DNA from: Azoarcus sp.
GTDB lineage: Bacteria; Pseudomonadota; Gammaproteobacteria; Burkholderiales; Rhodocyclaceae
Assembly (NCBI GenBank): GCA_031258035.1
Contig: JAIRNL010000232.1
Span: 1-11,488, forward strand
DNA length: 11,488 nucleotides
Reading direction: 5' to 3'
Shown: piece after piece, positions 1 to 7,155 of the stretch
Layout: every line of letters starts with the position of its first letter
Numbering within the stretch: position 1 is the first letter of the stretch
Position numbers and translations under genes: made by a program
Notes under the pieces: generated by a model
The model's database searches: none
What the model was told of the DNA's origin: nothing
What the model saw: the letters and a program-made list of their open reading frames with translations, nothing else

Positions 1-104
1 ATGTCGTTCGATTTGTACCACTCGACGCTGCGGACTTCTTTTTCGCAGCCGGCGAGCGCGGCGGACAGGGCGGCGAGGGTGAGGATGATGGTGGTTTTGC
101 TCAT
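1..104 (-). CDS. EexN-like small lipoprotein, 3' end outside the window
   Basis: The first 34 residues are visible and the frame runs off the left edge. They form a lipoprotein signal peptide: a charged start (MSKTT), a hydrophobic core, then the lipobox LAGC with the lipidated Cys at residue 20. Glu follows the Cys, so no Asp inner-membrane retention signal is present and outer-membrane sorting is expected. The mature start, CEKEVRSVEWYKSND, resembles the EexN family (entry-exclusion lipoproteins of conjugative elements), whose members often carry a VEWYK-type stretch soon after the lipid Cys. A GGAG lies just upstream of the ATG, with an AGGAG a little further up. It sits 45 bases after the FTR1 stop and is probably the last visible gene of the operon. 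EexN-like proteins also occur away from conjugation genes, so an exclusion role here is not shown. The lipoprotein call is firm; the family call is moderate because most of the protein is missing. Confidence 0.7.
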   Translation of the reverse strand, partial: MSKTTIILTLAALSAALAGCEKEVRSVEWYKSND

Positions 105-149
105 GGGCTCCGGTTCTCCTTTCGGGATGTGAATGGGTGGGACGCGCTT

Positions 150-1334
150 TCAGCGGGCCGGCGCGGCGGCGGCGCTTTTGCCGAAACGGCGGTATATCAA
201 CCAGGCAGGCGGCAAGAGCAGAAGCAGCGCCTGCGCGCCCAGGCTTTGCGCGGAGGGCGCGATGCCGAGCCAGCTGATTTGCGGAAAGTCCGGTAGATAG
301 ATGCTGGCTATCCAGCCGGCGGCCTGGAGTTCGACGATGGCTTGCCCGAGAAAGACGATGGCAAGGCCGTAGAGCAGGGCGGAGGTCGCGCCGAAAAAGA
401 GGCCGAAAGGCAGGCGGAGCGCGGCATGGCGCATGGCGAAATACAGCGCGACGAGCACGAGGGCGGCGAGCGCGAAGCCGGCGCGGAGCGCGCCTTCCTG
501 GCCGGGCGAGCCGACGGCGAGCGCCTGATAGAAAAGCACGGTCTCCGCGCCTTCCCGGTAAACCGCAAGGCAGGCCGCGCCGCCGAGCGCCAGCAGCGAT
601 CCCGTCCCCAGGGCGGTTTCCATCTGCCCGGCGATCCATTCTTCCCAGCGTTTGGCTTCGCGCCGGGCGAACAGCCAGCAACTCACGTAGAACAGCATGG
701 CGCTGGCCGCGAGCATGGTGATGCCTTCCACTACCGCCAACGGCGCGCCGATGCGCTGGAGCAGGCTGTCGACGGCCCAGCCGGTCAGGATGGAGAGGGG
801 AATCGCCACCGCGACGCCGGTGTGGATCACCCATATCTTGTCCGCCGCGCCGGCGCGGCGCAGCCAGGCAGCCAGCGCGCCGACGACCAGCATGGCTTCC
901 ACGCCTTCGCGCAGCAAGATGATGAAGGCCTTGAGAAAAGCGCCGCCGCCCTCGTCCGCGCCTTCGCCTTCGCCGTAAAGGCGTTGGGCTTCTTCGAGTT
1001 TTGCCCGGAGCGCCGACCACGCGCCCTCCAGCCGCGCGCGCGGCACGCCGCGCATGGCGCTGCCGTTCAGGGCGCCGAAGAGCACTTCCAGTTCGTTTTT
1101 CAGCCCGGCGTCGCGCAGGGCCAGGTCGAGTTCCAGTGCTTCGAGACGTTCAAAATAGAGCGCCGAAAATTCGCTCGCGCTCGGAAGCGGGTGGGTTTCG
1201 TCGTAGGCGGCGACGGCGGCTTCGCCGCGCTGGAGGATTTCGGCGATGACCGCGCCGCCGTCGGGCGCGGCGCGCAACGGCGCGGCAAGCAGGACGAGGC
1301 AGGCGCACAGGATGAGGCGGAGCGGACGGGACAT
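150..1334 (-). CDS. FTR1-family iron permease
   Basis: This is an inner-membrane high-affinity iron permease of 394 residues. Residues 1-22 look like a cleavable signal peptide (ends PLRAAP). Residues 24-125 form a soluble, Glu-rich helical domain likely to sit in the periplasm. A multi-helix membrane domain follows. Both FTR1 iron-binding REGxE motifs are present: REGVE at 142-146 and REGAE at 260-264, each inside a hydrophobic segment. Near the C-terminus the stretch FPQISWLGIAPSAQSLGAQ matches a conserved region of bacterial FTR1 proteins. The ATG has a GAGGA seven bases upstream and begins 9 bases after the tgpA-like stop, so it reads as part of the same operon. FTR1 permeases normally work with a partner that changes iron redox state or captures iron. 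No EfeO/EfeB, P19 or multicopper oxidase is visible, but a cytochrome b and a pentaheme cytochrome c lie upstream in the operon and could fill that role (inference). Confidence 0.93.
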   Translation of the reverse strand: MSRPLRLILCACLVLLAAPLRAAPDGGAVIAEILQRGEAAVAAYDETHPLPSASEFSALYFERLEALELDLALRDAGLKNELEVLFGALNGSAMRGVPRARLEGAWSALRAKLEEAQRLYGEGEGADEGGGAFLKAFIILLREGVEAMLVVGALAAWLRRAGAADKIWVIHTGVAVAIPLSILTGWAVDSLLQRIGAPLAVVEGITMLAASAMLFYVSCWLFARREAKRWEEWIAGQMETALGTGSLLALGGAACLAVYREGAETVLFYQALAVGSPGQEGALRAGFALAALVLVALYFAMRHAALRLPFGLFFGATSALLYGLAIVFLGQAIVELQAAGWIASIYLPDFPQISWLGIAPSAQSLGAQALLLLLPPAWLIYRRFGKSAAAAPAR

Positions 1335-1343
1335 GGCGAATCC

Positions 1344-3584
1344 TCAGGATGTTTTCGGGTTCCGCCGGGGCGCGGCGGTATCAGCCAGGATCAGGTTGTG
1401 GAGCTTGCGGGCGCAGGCTTCGATGCGCCGGGGCGCGTCGGGGCGCGCCGGGGCGTAGCGCCAGTCGGTGTAGGCGTTCGCCAGCGCGGCCATGGTTTCG
1501 GCCCAGAGCGGGCGGGCGGCGGCGACCCGGCGCGCGAAATTGCCCGGACATTCCCACGGTTCGCGCGCAAGGCCCCGGCGGGCGAGCAGGCGGCCAAGGC
1601 GGTTCCAGTGGCGTTGCGGGGGCGGCAGATGGCGCGCTTCGCGCCGCCAGGCGATGAGCTGGCTGAGGGCGAACACCAGCGCGCTGGAGAGCGCCGCGCC
1701 GACCAGCAGCCAGACCCAGGCGAATTTGCCGCCGAGCGCGCCGCCCAGTTTTTCGCCGAATTTCTCGCCCAGGCCGGCGAGCAGCGATTGCTGGGTTTCG
1801 CCGTCGAGGCGGAAAATCCAGCGCGCGAAAAACCCGTCCAGTCCGGAGAAGCTGTCCGCTTTCACGGCGATTGGCGGCCCGGCGGCGGGCACGGGCGTTT
1901 TTTGCGGATCGGCGGCGTGCCCGGCCTGGTTGCGCGCGGCCTCCCGCGGTGGCGGTTTCGGCGCGGCGGCCCCGGCGGGTTTGGGTTGCGCGGTTTTTGC
2001 CTGTTGCGCGCTGGCTGAACGCGGCGGCGCGATCATGTCGGTAGGGTCGAAGCGCCGCCAGCCCCGCGCCTCGTCCCAGACTTCCGCCCAGGCGTGGGCG
2101 TGGTTTTTCTTGACGATGACGAAATCGGTGAGCGCCATCAGCTTGCCGCCCCGGTAGCCGGTGACGAGCCGCGCGGGCAGGCCCGCGGCGCGCATCAGGA
2201 AGACGAACGTCCCGGCGTAGAGGTCGGCATTGCCTTCGCGGCGGTCGAACCAGAATTCGTCGAGCGCATCCGGCCCTTCCCCGAGCGGGAAGCGGTCGCG
2301 CACTTCGTAGCCGTTTTTCGCCAGCGCGGTGAGCGCGGCGGTGATGCGCCCGTCCGGCGGCTGGGCAGCCAGTTCCGCGCCGAGCGCCCGGAGCCGGGGA
2401 TTGCCGGTTTCGGGCAGAGCCAGCGCGCGGCGGCGCAAGGTTTCGTCGAGCGCGCCGCCCGCTTCCCAGTCCAGCCACGATTTCAGGCGGTAGCGCGTCT
2501 CCGCTTTTACCGGGCGGTGGGCGAGCACTTGCCAGTCGGCGCTGATGAAGGATTCGGCGGCGAGCGCGGCGGGCAGGTCCAGTCCGTAGAGCCAGAGGCG
2601 GTCGTGCGGGGTGAGGCGCACCGTGTAGGTGATTTCCTGCGATTTTTTCGTCAGCGTCGCGGCAAAGGCGCTGCTTTTCGTCCAGCCGCGCCGCATCAGC
2701 GTCCGGCCTTGTCCCGCGTCGTATTCCGGATCGAGCCGCCATTCGCGCCCGTCGAAGTCGTAATAGACCGGCCCGCGCCAGTAGAGCAGGCTCGTCGGCG
2801 GTACCCAGTTGTCGAATTCGGCCACCAGCACCGGGGCGTTTTCGGCGACGCCGGTCTGGGCCTGGTTTTGTCCGGGTTTCAGGCGGGTGGAGACGCCCAG
2901 CCCCTGGTTGGATTTTTCCAGCGCGACCGACAGGGGCAGGCCGAAGGTGAGGCCGATGTCCCAGAGCGGCCCCGGAATGCGCGGGAAAAACAGAAACAGC
3001 GCCGCAGCCAGCGGCAGAGCCAGCGCGATGCGGCCAAGGTTTCCAGCCAGCCGCGCGCCGATGTGCCGCCATGTCGCGCGCGCCGGGGCGGGAGTCGGCC
3101 GACCGGCGCGCATGTCCGCTTCCGTCGCCGATTCCAGCGCGCCCAGCGCGAGGAGCGGCAGGAGCACGATCAGGGCAAGGCCCGTCCATTCGCCCCAATG
3201 CAGCAGGCCAAGCGCGCCCGCGAGGAGCGAGCCGCCCGCGAGCAGGGCGAATTCCCGCGTGCTTCGCGCTTCGGCCCATTTCAGCGCCAGCGCGAGGAGC
3301 AGCGCCGTCCGCAGCGTGCGGCTGTCCGTCCAGCCGAAAGCCATTCCGGCGGCGGCGACCGCCCCGGCGAGGAAGAGCAGCCGCGGGATTGGCGTCCAGC
3401 GCCGTTGCGGCAGCAGCCGGGCGCAGAGCGCGCAAGCCAGCGCCGGCCAGACGGGCGGCGGCAGGGCCGGCGCGTGGCTGGCCAGCGCCAGCGCCAGGAG
3501 GGCAAGGCTCCAGCGCGCGCACGCGGCATCGGCGGCATGGGCGGGCGGCGCCAGGGAGGGGAGGGGCAATGTCATGCGCATCAT
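1344..3584 (-). CDS. tgpA: TgpA-type DUF3488/transglutaminase-fold membrane protein lacking the catalytic Cys
   Basis: The protein has 746 residues in the TgpA architecture. Residues 22-205 hold several membrane helices (DUF3488). A periplasmic domain follows, with the transglutaminase core at about 440-520. A Pro/Ala-rich linker (525-575) leads to one helix at about 622-644 and a cytoplasmic DUF4129-like tail (658-712, including RRGLAREPWECPGNFARRV). The core retains HAWAEVW (His497) and FDPT (Asp513). The usual Cys site, which reads like GFCEHYA in relatives, is GNADLYA here, so Cys is Ala453. The spacings 453-497-513 equal those of the TgpA triad as I recall it (404-448-464), so the alignment is sound. 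The protein is probably not an active transglutaminase or protease. The start at 3584 is chosen because its ATG overlaps the pseudopilin stop (ATGA); only a weak GGCGGG lies upstream, so coupling probably drives initiation. A longer start at 3707 would overlap the pseudopilin by 127 bases. The gene symbol is by homology. Confidence 0.92.
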   Translation of the reverse strand: MMRMTLPLPSLAPPAHAADAACARWSLALLALALASHAPALPPPVWPALACALCARLLPQRRWTPIPRLLFLAGAVAAAGMAFGWTDSRTLRTALLLALALKWAEARSTREFALLAGGSLLAGALGLLHWGEWTGLALIVLLPLLALGALESATEADMRAGRPTPAPARATWRHIGARLAGNLGRIALALPLAAALFLFFPRIPGPLWDIGLTFGLPLSVALEKSNQGLGVSTRLKPGQNQAQTGVAENAPVLVAEFDNWVPPTSLLYWRGPVYYDFDGREWRLDPEYDAGQGRTLMRRGWTKSSAFAATLTKKSQEITYTVRLTPHDRLWLYGLDLPAALAAESFISADWQVLAHRPVKAETRYRLKSWLDWEAGGALDETLRRRALALPETGNPRLRALGAELAAQPPDGRITAALTALAKNGYEVRDRFPLGEGPDALDEFWFDRREGNADLYAGTFVFLMRAAGLPARLVTGYRGGKLMALTDFVIVKKNHAHAWAEVWDEARGWRRFDPTDMIAPPRSASAQQAKTAQPKPAGAAAPKPPPREAARNQAGHAADPQKTPVPAAGPPIAVKADSFSGLDGFFARWIFRLDGETQQSLLAGLGEKFGEKLGGALGGKFAWVWLLVGAALSSALVFALSQLIAWRREARHLPPPQRHWNRLGRLLARRGLAREPWECPGNFARRVAAARPLWAETMAALANAYTDWRYAPARPDAPRRIEACARKLHNLILADTAAPRRNPKTS

Positions 3585-3988
3585 CGCCCGCCGTAGAGGT
3601 TCCAGGCGATCACGTCGTCCTTGCTCTCCACGCCGTCGGGGCCGAGCGAGAACAGTTCCCATGCGTATTCCGTGCCCGGATTGCGGTACTGGTAAGGCCG
3701 TCCCCACGGGTCTTGCGGCAGGAATGGGATCTGGCCGCTGTCGACGAGTTCGCGCAGGCCGGCTTCGGTGCCGGGCATCGCCCCGGGGCTGAAAAGCAAC
3801 AGGCTGCGCAGGGCGCGGATGTCGTCACGCGCGCGCGCATAGCGGGCATCCTCGTCGTCTGGCAGGCCGGAGACCAGATAAACCCCTATGCTGGCTGCGG
3901 CGGCCACGGGCAGGACAAGCGCCAGCATTTCCGTGAGGCTCGGAAAGCGCGAGGGACGGCGAGGCTGGCTGGCTGAGGCGGTTTTCAC
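3581..3988 (-). CDS. GspG-like pseudopilin with degenerate prepilin signal
   Basis: A small protein of 135 residues. One hydrophobic helix (about 20-41) is followed by a short periplasmic domain. Its second half matches the C-terminal part of type II secretion major pseudopilins: LPQDPWGRPYQYRNPG at 90-105, then FSLGPDGVESKDDVIAWN at 113-130. The latter corresponds to the Asp-containing loop that binds calcium in GspG. It is about the usual GspG size. Before the helix, FPSLTEMLAL lines up with the prepilin motif G/FTLIEML, keeping Leu, Glu, Met and Leu. The obligatory Gly at -1 is Phe and the usual +1 Phe is Pro, so cleavage by prepilin peptidase looks unlikely. The start is GTG at 3988, in a GTGA overlap with the pentaheme cytochrome stop and preceded by a very strong GGAGGAGG. 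No other pilin or GspE/F gene is visible. GspG-like C-terminal homology is fairly clear; the role is unknown. Confidence 0.8.
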   Translation of the reverse strand: MKTASASQPRRPSRFPSLTEMLALVLPVAAAASIGVYLVSGLPDDEDARYARARDDIRALRSLLLFSPGAMPGTEAGLRELVDSGQIPFLPQDPWGRPYQYRNPGTEYAWELFSLGPDGVESKDDVIAWNLYGGR

Positions 3989-5610
3989 GATTTGCCTCCT
4001 CCGTTATCGGCGCGGCTGGCTTGTGCTGGCTGGGCGGAATGCGCCCCGACGGTGTGGCGGACTTCTTTCAGCAACAGCGGCGGAATGACGACGTCGATCT
4101 TGCCCAGTCCCTGGCTTTCGATGTTCTTGAGGATGTCCTGCACGGCGATCCGGTACCAGAGACGGACTTCCACCGTCGCCGGGCCTTGCGCGCCCGGAAG
4201 CGGCACGACGCGGATATCCACCGTGTCGGTCTGGCGCGGCGGGATCGGCTTGCGCGTGTAGTGCAGCGTGAAGGCGTCGAACAGCAGGTGGCGGCGCTCT
4301 GGCTTGCCGTCGATGTCGCGCACCTCTTTCATCCATCGCACGGCCCCGGGGTCTTCCGCGCCCCTGGTCTCGTCGAATTTGCCCTGGTGGAACACGGTGT
4401 TGCCGGCGGCATCCTTCGCCTGCACTTCGAGCCACAGGTAACGCTGGTCGAGCGGGCCGGTCGGCAGCGCATGGCCCGCGCCGGCATTGATGACCGATAC
4501 CTTGAGGCGCAGGGCGTCCTCTCCGGGCGCGGTCTCCACCCGCAGTTCGGCGGCTTCCCGCAGCAGCGCGACGACGGCTTCGTTCGTCTTGCCCAGTTCC
4601 TTCTTGAACGTGGCGCGGTCGTAGAGGCGGTTCAGCCCCGGTGGCGAGCCGCCGCGCAGGGTGGAGAGCAGCCCGGCGGGCAAGGCGGTGTTGGAGAGCA
4701 GGTAGTTGTTGCCGGCGAAGCGGTGCGAGACGGTTTTCTTCGGGCGCTCGCCCCGTTTCAGGGCGGCGACGAAGCCGGCGGGGTCGGCGGCCATGTGGCA
4801 GTCCTGGCACTGGATGCCCGCTTTGGCGTAGGGCGAGTGCCGCCATTCGTCGTAAGTGTCCTGGAGATTCATCGGCGGCGTCGTGGCGTTGACCGAGGTG
4901 GGGCGGATTTCCGTGTGGCAGGCGCCGCACAGGGCGCTGTTGCCCATCAACGGCTGGTTGCGCCGGGCGCGCATGTCGCGGGCGTGGCGCGAGGGCGCGG
5001 CGGCGATGAGCGCCGGGTGCGCATAGCGGAAAATGCCGTTGATGTCGATTTCGAGCGCGCCGTTGCCGGCCAGCGGTTCGGCGCGGTTGACGGTGTGGCA
5101 GACGACGCAGGCGGTGCCTTCTTCCATCGCCGCGATCTCCTGCACGCTGTTGGCGGGCGTGACCGCGCCAGCCAGGGTGCCGAGCGGATTGTGGCAGGAT
5201 TCGCACCAGCGCCCTTTTTCCACCCCGTGCGCCGCCTTGCCGGCGCGGCTGGCCAGGGTGTTCTCTTGCACCGTGCTGTCGTAGATCAGGTCGAGGTCGG
5301 AGATGGCGTGCATCGACGTCGCCCACTCCAGCGTCTCTTTCAGGTGGCATTCGCCGCAGTTCAGCGCGCCGGGCACGGCGCGCCAGTTGAGGAGCCTGCC
5401 GTCCGGGGTCGATAACTCGGCGGGATAAAAGGGCGGATGCTCGTTGCCGAACGGCTTCGAGTAGAGGGGCAGTTCCTTTTCCGGCGTCACCCCCAGGTCG
5501 ACCGGGGGCGGCAACAGCCGGTCGAGCGCCAGGGCCAGCAGCAGCGCGCAAACGGACGCGAGCAGGAAGCGGCCGAGCGGCAGGGAGAAAAAATGCAGCG
5601 GGAATTTCAT
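3985..5610 (-). CDS. Membrane-anchored pentaheme cytochrome c
   Basis: The protein has 541 residues. Residues 12-33 are a hydrophobic signal or anchor segment with no clear cleavage site, so an inner-membrane tether facing the periplasm is likely. Five CXXCH heme sites are visible: CGECH 85-89, CESCH 136-140, CVVCH 168-172, CGACH 228-232 and CQDCH 268-272. His residues such as SMHA (101), WRHSPY (258) and SHRF (296) are candidate distal ligands. The arrangement, including EWRHSPYAKAGIQCQDCHM, resembles the cytochrome c554/NapC-NrfH type of multiheme proteins. The last 230 residues have no heme motif and look beta-rich, a separate domain (INAGAGHALPTG). The ATG overlaps the cytochrome b stop (ATGA), with only a weak AAGGG upstream. 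The pair probably works as a quinol-linked cytochrome b passing electrons to this periplasmic multiheme protein. Terminal partner and substrate are not visible. The heme motifs are direct evidence; the role is inferred. Confidence 0.92.
   Translation of the reverse strand: MKFPLHFFSLPLGRFLLASVCALLLALALDRLLPPPVDLGVTPEKELPLYSKPFGNEHPPFYPAELSTPDGRLLNWRAVPGALNCGECHLKETLEWATSMHAISDLDLIYDSTVQENTLASRAGKAAHGVEKGRWCESCHNPLGTLAGAVTPANSVQEIAAMEEGTACVVCHTVNRAEPLAGNGALEIDINGIFRYAHPALIAAAPSRHARDMRARRNQPLMGNSALCGACHTEIRPTSVNATTPPMNLQDTYDEWRHSPYAKAGIQCQDCHMAADPAGFVAALKRGERPKKTVSHRFAGNNYLLSNTALPAGLLSTLRGGSPPGLNRLYDRATFKKELGKTNEAVVALLREAAELRVETAPGEDALRLKVSVINAGAGHALPTGPLDQRYLWLEVQAKDAAGNTVFHQGKFDETRGAEDPGAVRWMKEVRDIDGKPERRHLLFDAFTLHYTRKPIPPRQTDTVDIRVVPLPGAQGPATVEVRLWYRIAVQDILKNIESQGLGKIDVVIPPLLLKEVRHTVGAHSAQPAQASRADNGGGKS
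3995..4002 (-). promoter_or_regulatory. Strong ribosome binding site for the GTG-started pseudopilin
   Basis: The minus strand reads GGAGGAGG, six bases before the GTG at 3988. It lies inside the last codons of the pentaheme cytochrome gene, where it encodes part of its Gly-rich tail. It supports the GTG start and suggests the pseudopilin can be translated well despite the weak start codon. Confidence 0.7.
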
Positions 5611-6155
5611 GACAAGGCCCTTTTCGGAAAGTGCAGCAACACGAAAAAGACGAGCAACCCCGAAAAGGTGAAATGCACCCGCAAGAGCGCGGGGCCGACG
5701 CCATAGGGCAGGATCGACGGCTGGCCCGCGAGGTAGAAGATGGCGGGCGCGGCGATCGCCAGGCCGGTGGCGAAAGCCAGCAGCAGGCACCACATCAGCA
5801 TGTAGCCGAGCACCCGGTGGTAGAGCGGCTCGCCTTTGTAGAGCCGGTGCAACAGCCGCCATGGCATGACGAGATGCCGTATCGGCTCCTTGCCGTCGCT
5901 CAGGTGCACGAAAAGGAAGGGGATGAAGAACACCAGCGCGAGCGCCCCGGAGACCAGGTGCGCAACCAGCGCGACCAGGGTCAGGTGTCCGTTTTCCAGC
6001 GGCAGCAGCAGGGCGACGCCGGTGGCACAGGCAATGCCGAGGCTGTAGACCACCGCCATCAGGAGATGGCGGGAAGACTCCCGCGTGCGCCACACCAGGA
6101 GGGCTTCGGCGGCATCCGGCTTCGCGGCGGGTTCCATCGTGCTTTCATCGTTCAT
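5607..6155 (-). CDS. Four-helix membrane cytochrome b
   Basis: A 182-residue integral membrane protein. Predicted helices lie at about 31-52, 60-84, 112-136 and 157-176. Histidines suited to bind b-type heme lie in or at the ends of helices: His66 and His84 in helix 2, His113 at the start of helix 3, and His161 and His175 in helix 4. HLVSG and RVHFTFSG resemble cytochrome b561-like families. The start at 6155 overlaps the DUF58 stop (ATGA) and has AGGAG seven bases upstream. Its stop overlaps the pentaheme cytochrome start, which is the strongest sign that the two form one electron-transfer unit, with this protein probably taking electrons from the quinol pool. A longer open frame reaching 7094 is only read-through antisense to nothing and overlaps DUF58, so it was not used. 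Heme binding is inferred from histidine placement; no subfamily was recognised. Confidence 0.82.
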   Translation of the reverse strand: MNDESTMEPAAKPDAAEALLVWRTRESSRHLLMAVVYSLGIACATGVALLLPLENGHLTLVALVAHLVSGALALVFFIPFLFVHLSDGKEPIRHLVMPWRLLHRLYKGEPLYHRVLGYMLMWCLLLAFATGLAIAAPAIFYLAGQPSILPYGVGPALLRVHFTFSGLLVFFVLLHFPKRALS

Positions 6156-7087
6156 GGCATGGCTCCTGATGACACGCCGACATCCGCGCCGGCGGGTTTT
6201 TCCCCGTACAGCGCCAACTGGGCCAGACAGTGCCGGTAGTGGGCGCGTCCCCGTCCGGGCGGGCGATCCTGTCCGTTTCCGAGCCGCAGCCCGTATTCGC
6301 GTCCCTGCCGCTCGGCGGCGACGATCCATTGGCATAGCTGGGACAGGCGGGTTTCCAGATCGCCATCGCAGGCGGCGACATCCAGCCACAGCGCCTGTCC
6401 GCCCGCGCCGCCGTCGAAGCGGTTGACAGCCAGATCCCCGCGGCGGCCATAAATCCGCCAGTTGATCCGGCGCGGCGGATCGCCCGGCGCGTAAGCCCTG
6501 ACGCCCTGGAAATCGCCCGCTTCCTGGCGCCGGTGCGCCTGGCTGGGGGCGTTGCCGGACAGCGGGCGGTCGCCCGCCGGATGCGGATAGACGAGCGCGG
6601 CCACCTCGGGCAGCGCCCGGCACGCTTGCCACAGGCCGAGCGGGTGACGCGAGAGAAGATGCAAATCCCCGATCCGTCGCCGTCCGCGCGCCGGCGCGGG
6701 CAGGGACAATTCCAGCGCCGCGCCGTCCTCCGCCCCGCGCCCGCCCCGCCATGCCGGCGCGACGGGGCCGCGATGGCGCCGTCCCCGCCGTCCGGCGCAC
6801 AGCATCGCCGGGCCATGCCAACGCCCCGGCAGGCCGCGCGCATTGCCGGCGATGCGCAGCATTTCCCCGGCGAAGGCTTCCGGCGCGGGGGCGGGCAGCC
6901 ATTGCAGCCCCGCGATGCCGCGCCGGCATTGCCAGGCCGCCGAAATCCAGACCGAGAGCAACAGGAAAGCGAGCGCGAACACGAGGTTGTTGCCGTAATT
7001 GATGGCCACGGCGAGCAGCGCGAACACCGTCACGAGCCAGACGATGCCGGCGGCGGTGGGCGCGAGGACGGTGCGCGGCGCTTTCAT
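6152..7087 (-). CDS. DUF58 domain protein
   Basis: The protein has 311 residues. Two hydrophobic helices at about 13-50 anchor it in the membrane. The rest is cytoplasmic or peripheral and contains the DUF58 signature GDFQGVRAYAPGDPPRRINW (191-210), followed by RRGDLAVNRFD. After it comes the start of a von Willebrand A-like fold (ALWLDVA). DUF58 proteins almost always travel with a MoxR ATPase and often with a TgpA-like protein, as here. They are thought to act as adaptors or substrates in complex assembly, but the molecular job is poorly known. The start at 7087 is chosen because the membrane segment follows at once, a GGAG lies seven bases upstream, and the longer frame to 7318 would cover 167 bases of moxR with a composition unlike a real protein. 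The stop overlaps the cytochrome b start (ATGA). Confidence 0.9.
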   Translation of the reverse strand: MKAPRTVLAPTAAGIVWLVTVFALLAVAINYGNNLVFALAFLLLSVWISAAWQCRRGIAGLQWLPAPAPEAFAGEMLRIAGNARGLPGRWHGPAMLCAGRRGRRHRGPVAPAWRGGRGAEDGAALELSLPAPARGRRRIGDLHLLSRHPLGLWQACRALPEVAALVYPHPAGDRPLSGNAPSQAHRRQEAGDFQGVRAYAPGDPPRRINWRIYGRRGDLAVNRFDGGAGGQALWLDVAACDGDLETRLSQLCQWIVAAERQGREYGLRLGNGQDRPPGRGRAHYRHCLAQLALYGEKPAGADVGVSSGAMP

Positions 7088-7155
7088 CCGGCATCTCCGC
7101 GGCCTCTGGCCCGGCGGGCGCGGATGCCTGCCGTCGCTTTCTCGCGGGCGTTCAT
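7084..7155 (-). CDS. Possible 23-codon linking ORF between moxR and the DUF58 gene
   Basis: An ATG at 7155 overlaps the moxR stop (ATGA). The frame runs 23 codons (MNAREKATAGIRARR..., Arg/Ala/Gly-rich) to a TGA at 7086-7084, which itself overlaps the DUF58 ATG at 7087 (ATGA again). There is no Shine-Dalgarno before its ATG. It could be a short coupling cistron that carries ribosomes from moxR to the DUF58 start, which has its own GGAG. The peptide has no recognisable feature and may have no function. Finding both overlaps in one short gap is suggestive, not proof. Confidence 0.3.
   Translation of the reverse strand: MNAREKATAGIRARRARGRGDAG

Noticed and set aside
105..149. Possible terminator or promoter between the FTR1 gene and the lipoprotein gene
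   Set aside because: No stable inverted repeat with a T-run and no clear -35/-10 pair is visible in this 45-base gap.
342..2018. Long plus-strand open frame of 558 codons opposite FTR1 and the tgpA-like gene
   Set aside because: It lies wholly antisense to two well-supported genes. Its Gly/Arg/Ala/Glu-rich translation has no domain, as expected for a mirror frame in GC-rich DNA.
2094..3596. Plus-strand open frame of 500 codons
   Set aside because: It is antisense to the tgpA-like gene and dominated by Arg, Gln and Glu, with no recognisable motif. It is explained by codon bias on the real strand.
4021..5415. Plus-strand open frame of 464 codons opposite the cytochrome c gene
   Set aside because: The opposite strand carries five CXXCH motifs in a coherent protein; this frame shows no domain.
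5607..7094. Extended cytochrome b frame starting at 7094
   Set aside because: The upstream 313 codons overlap the DUF58 gene and translate into Arg/Pro/Ala-rich sequence. The ATG at 6155, with AGGAG and an ATGA overlap, is the better start.
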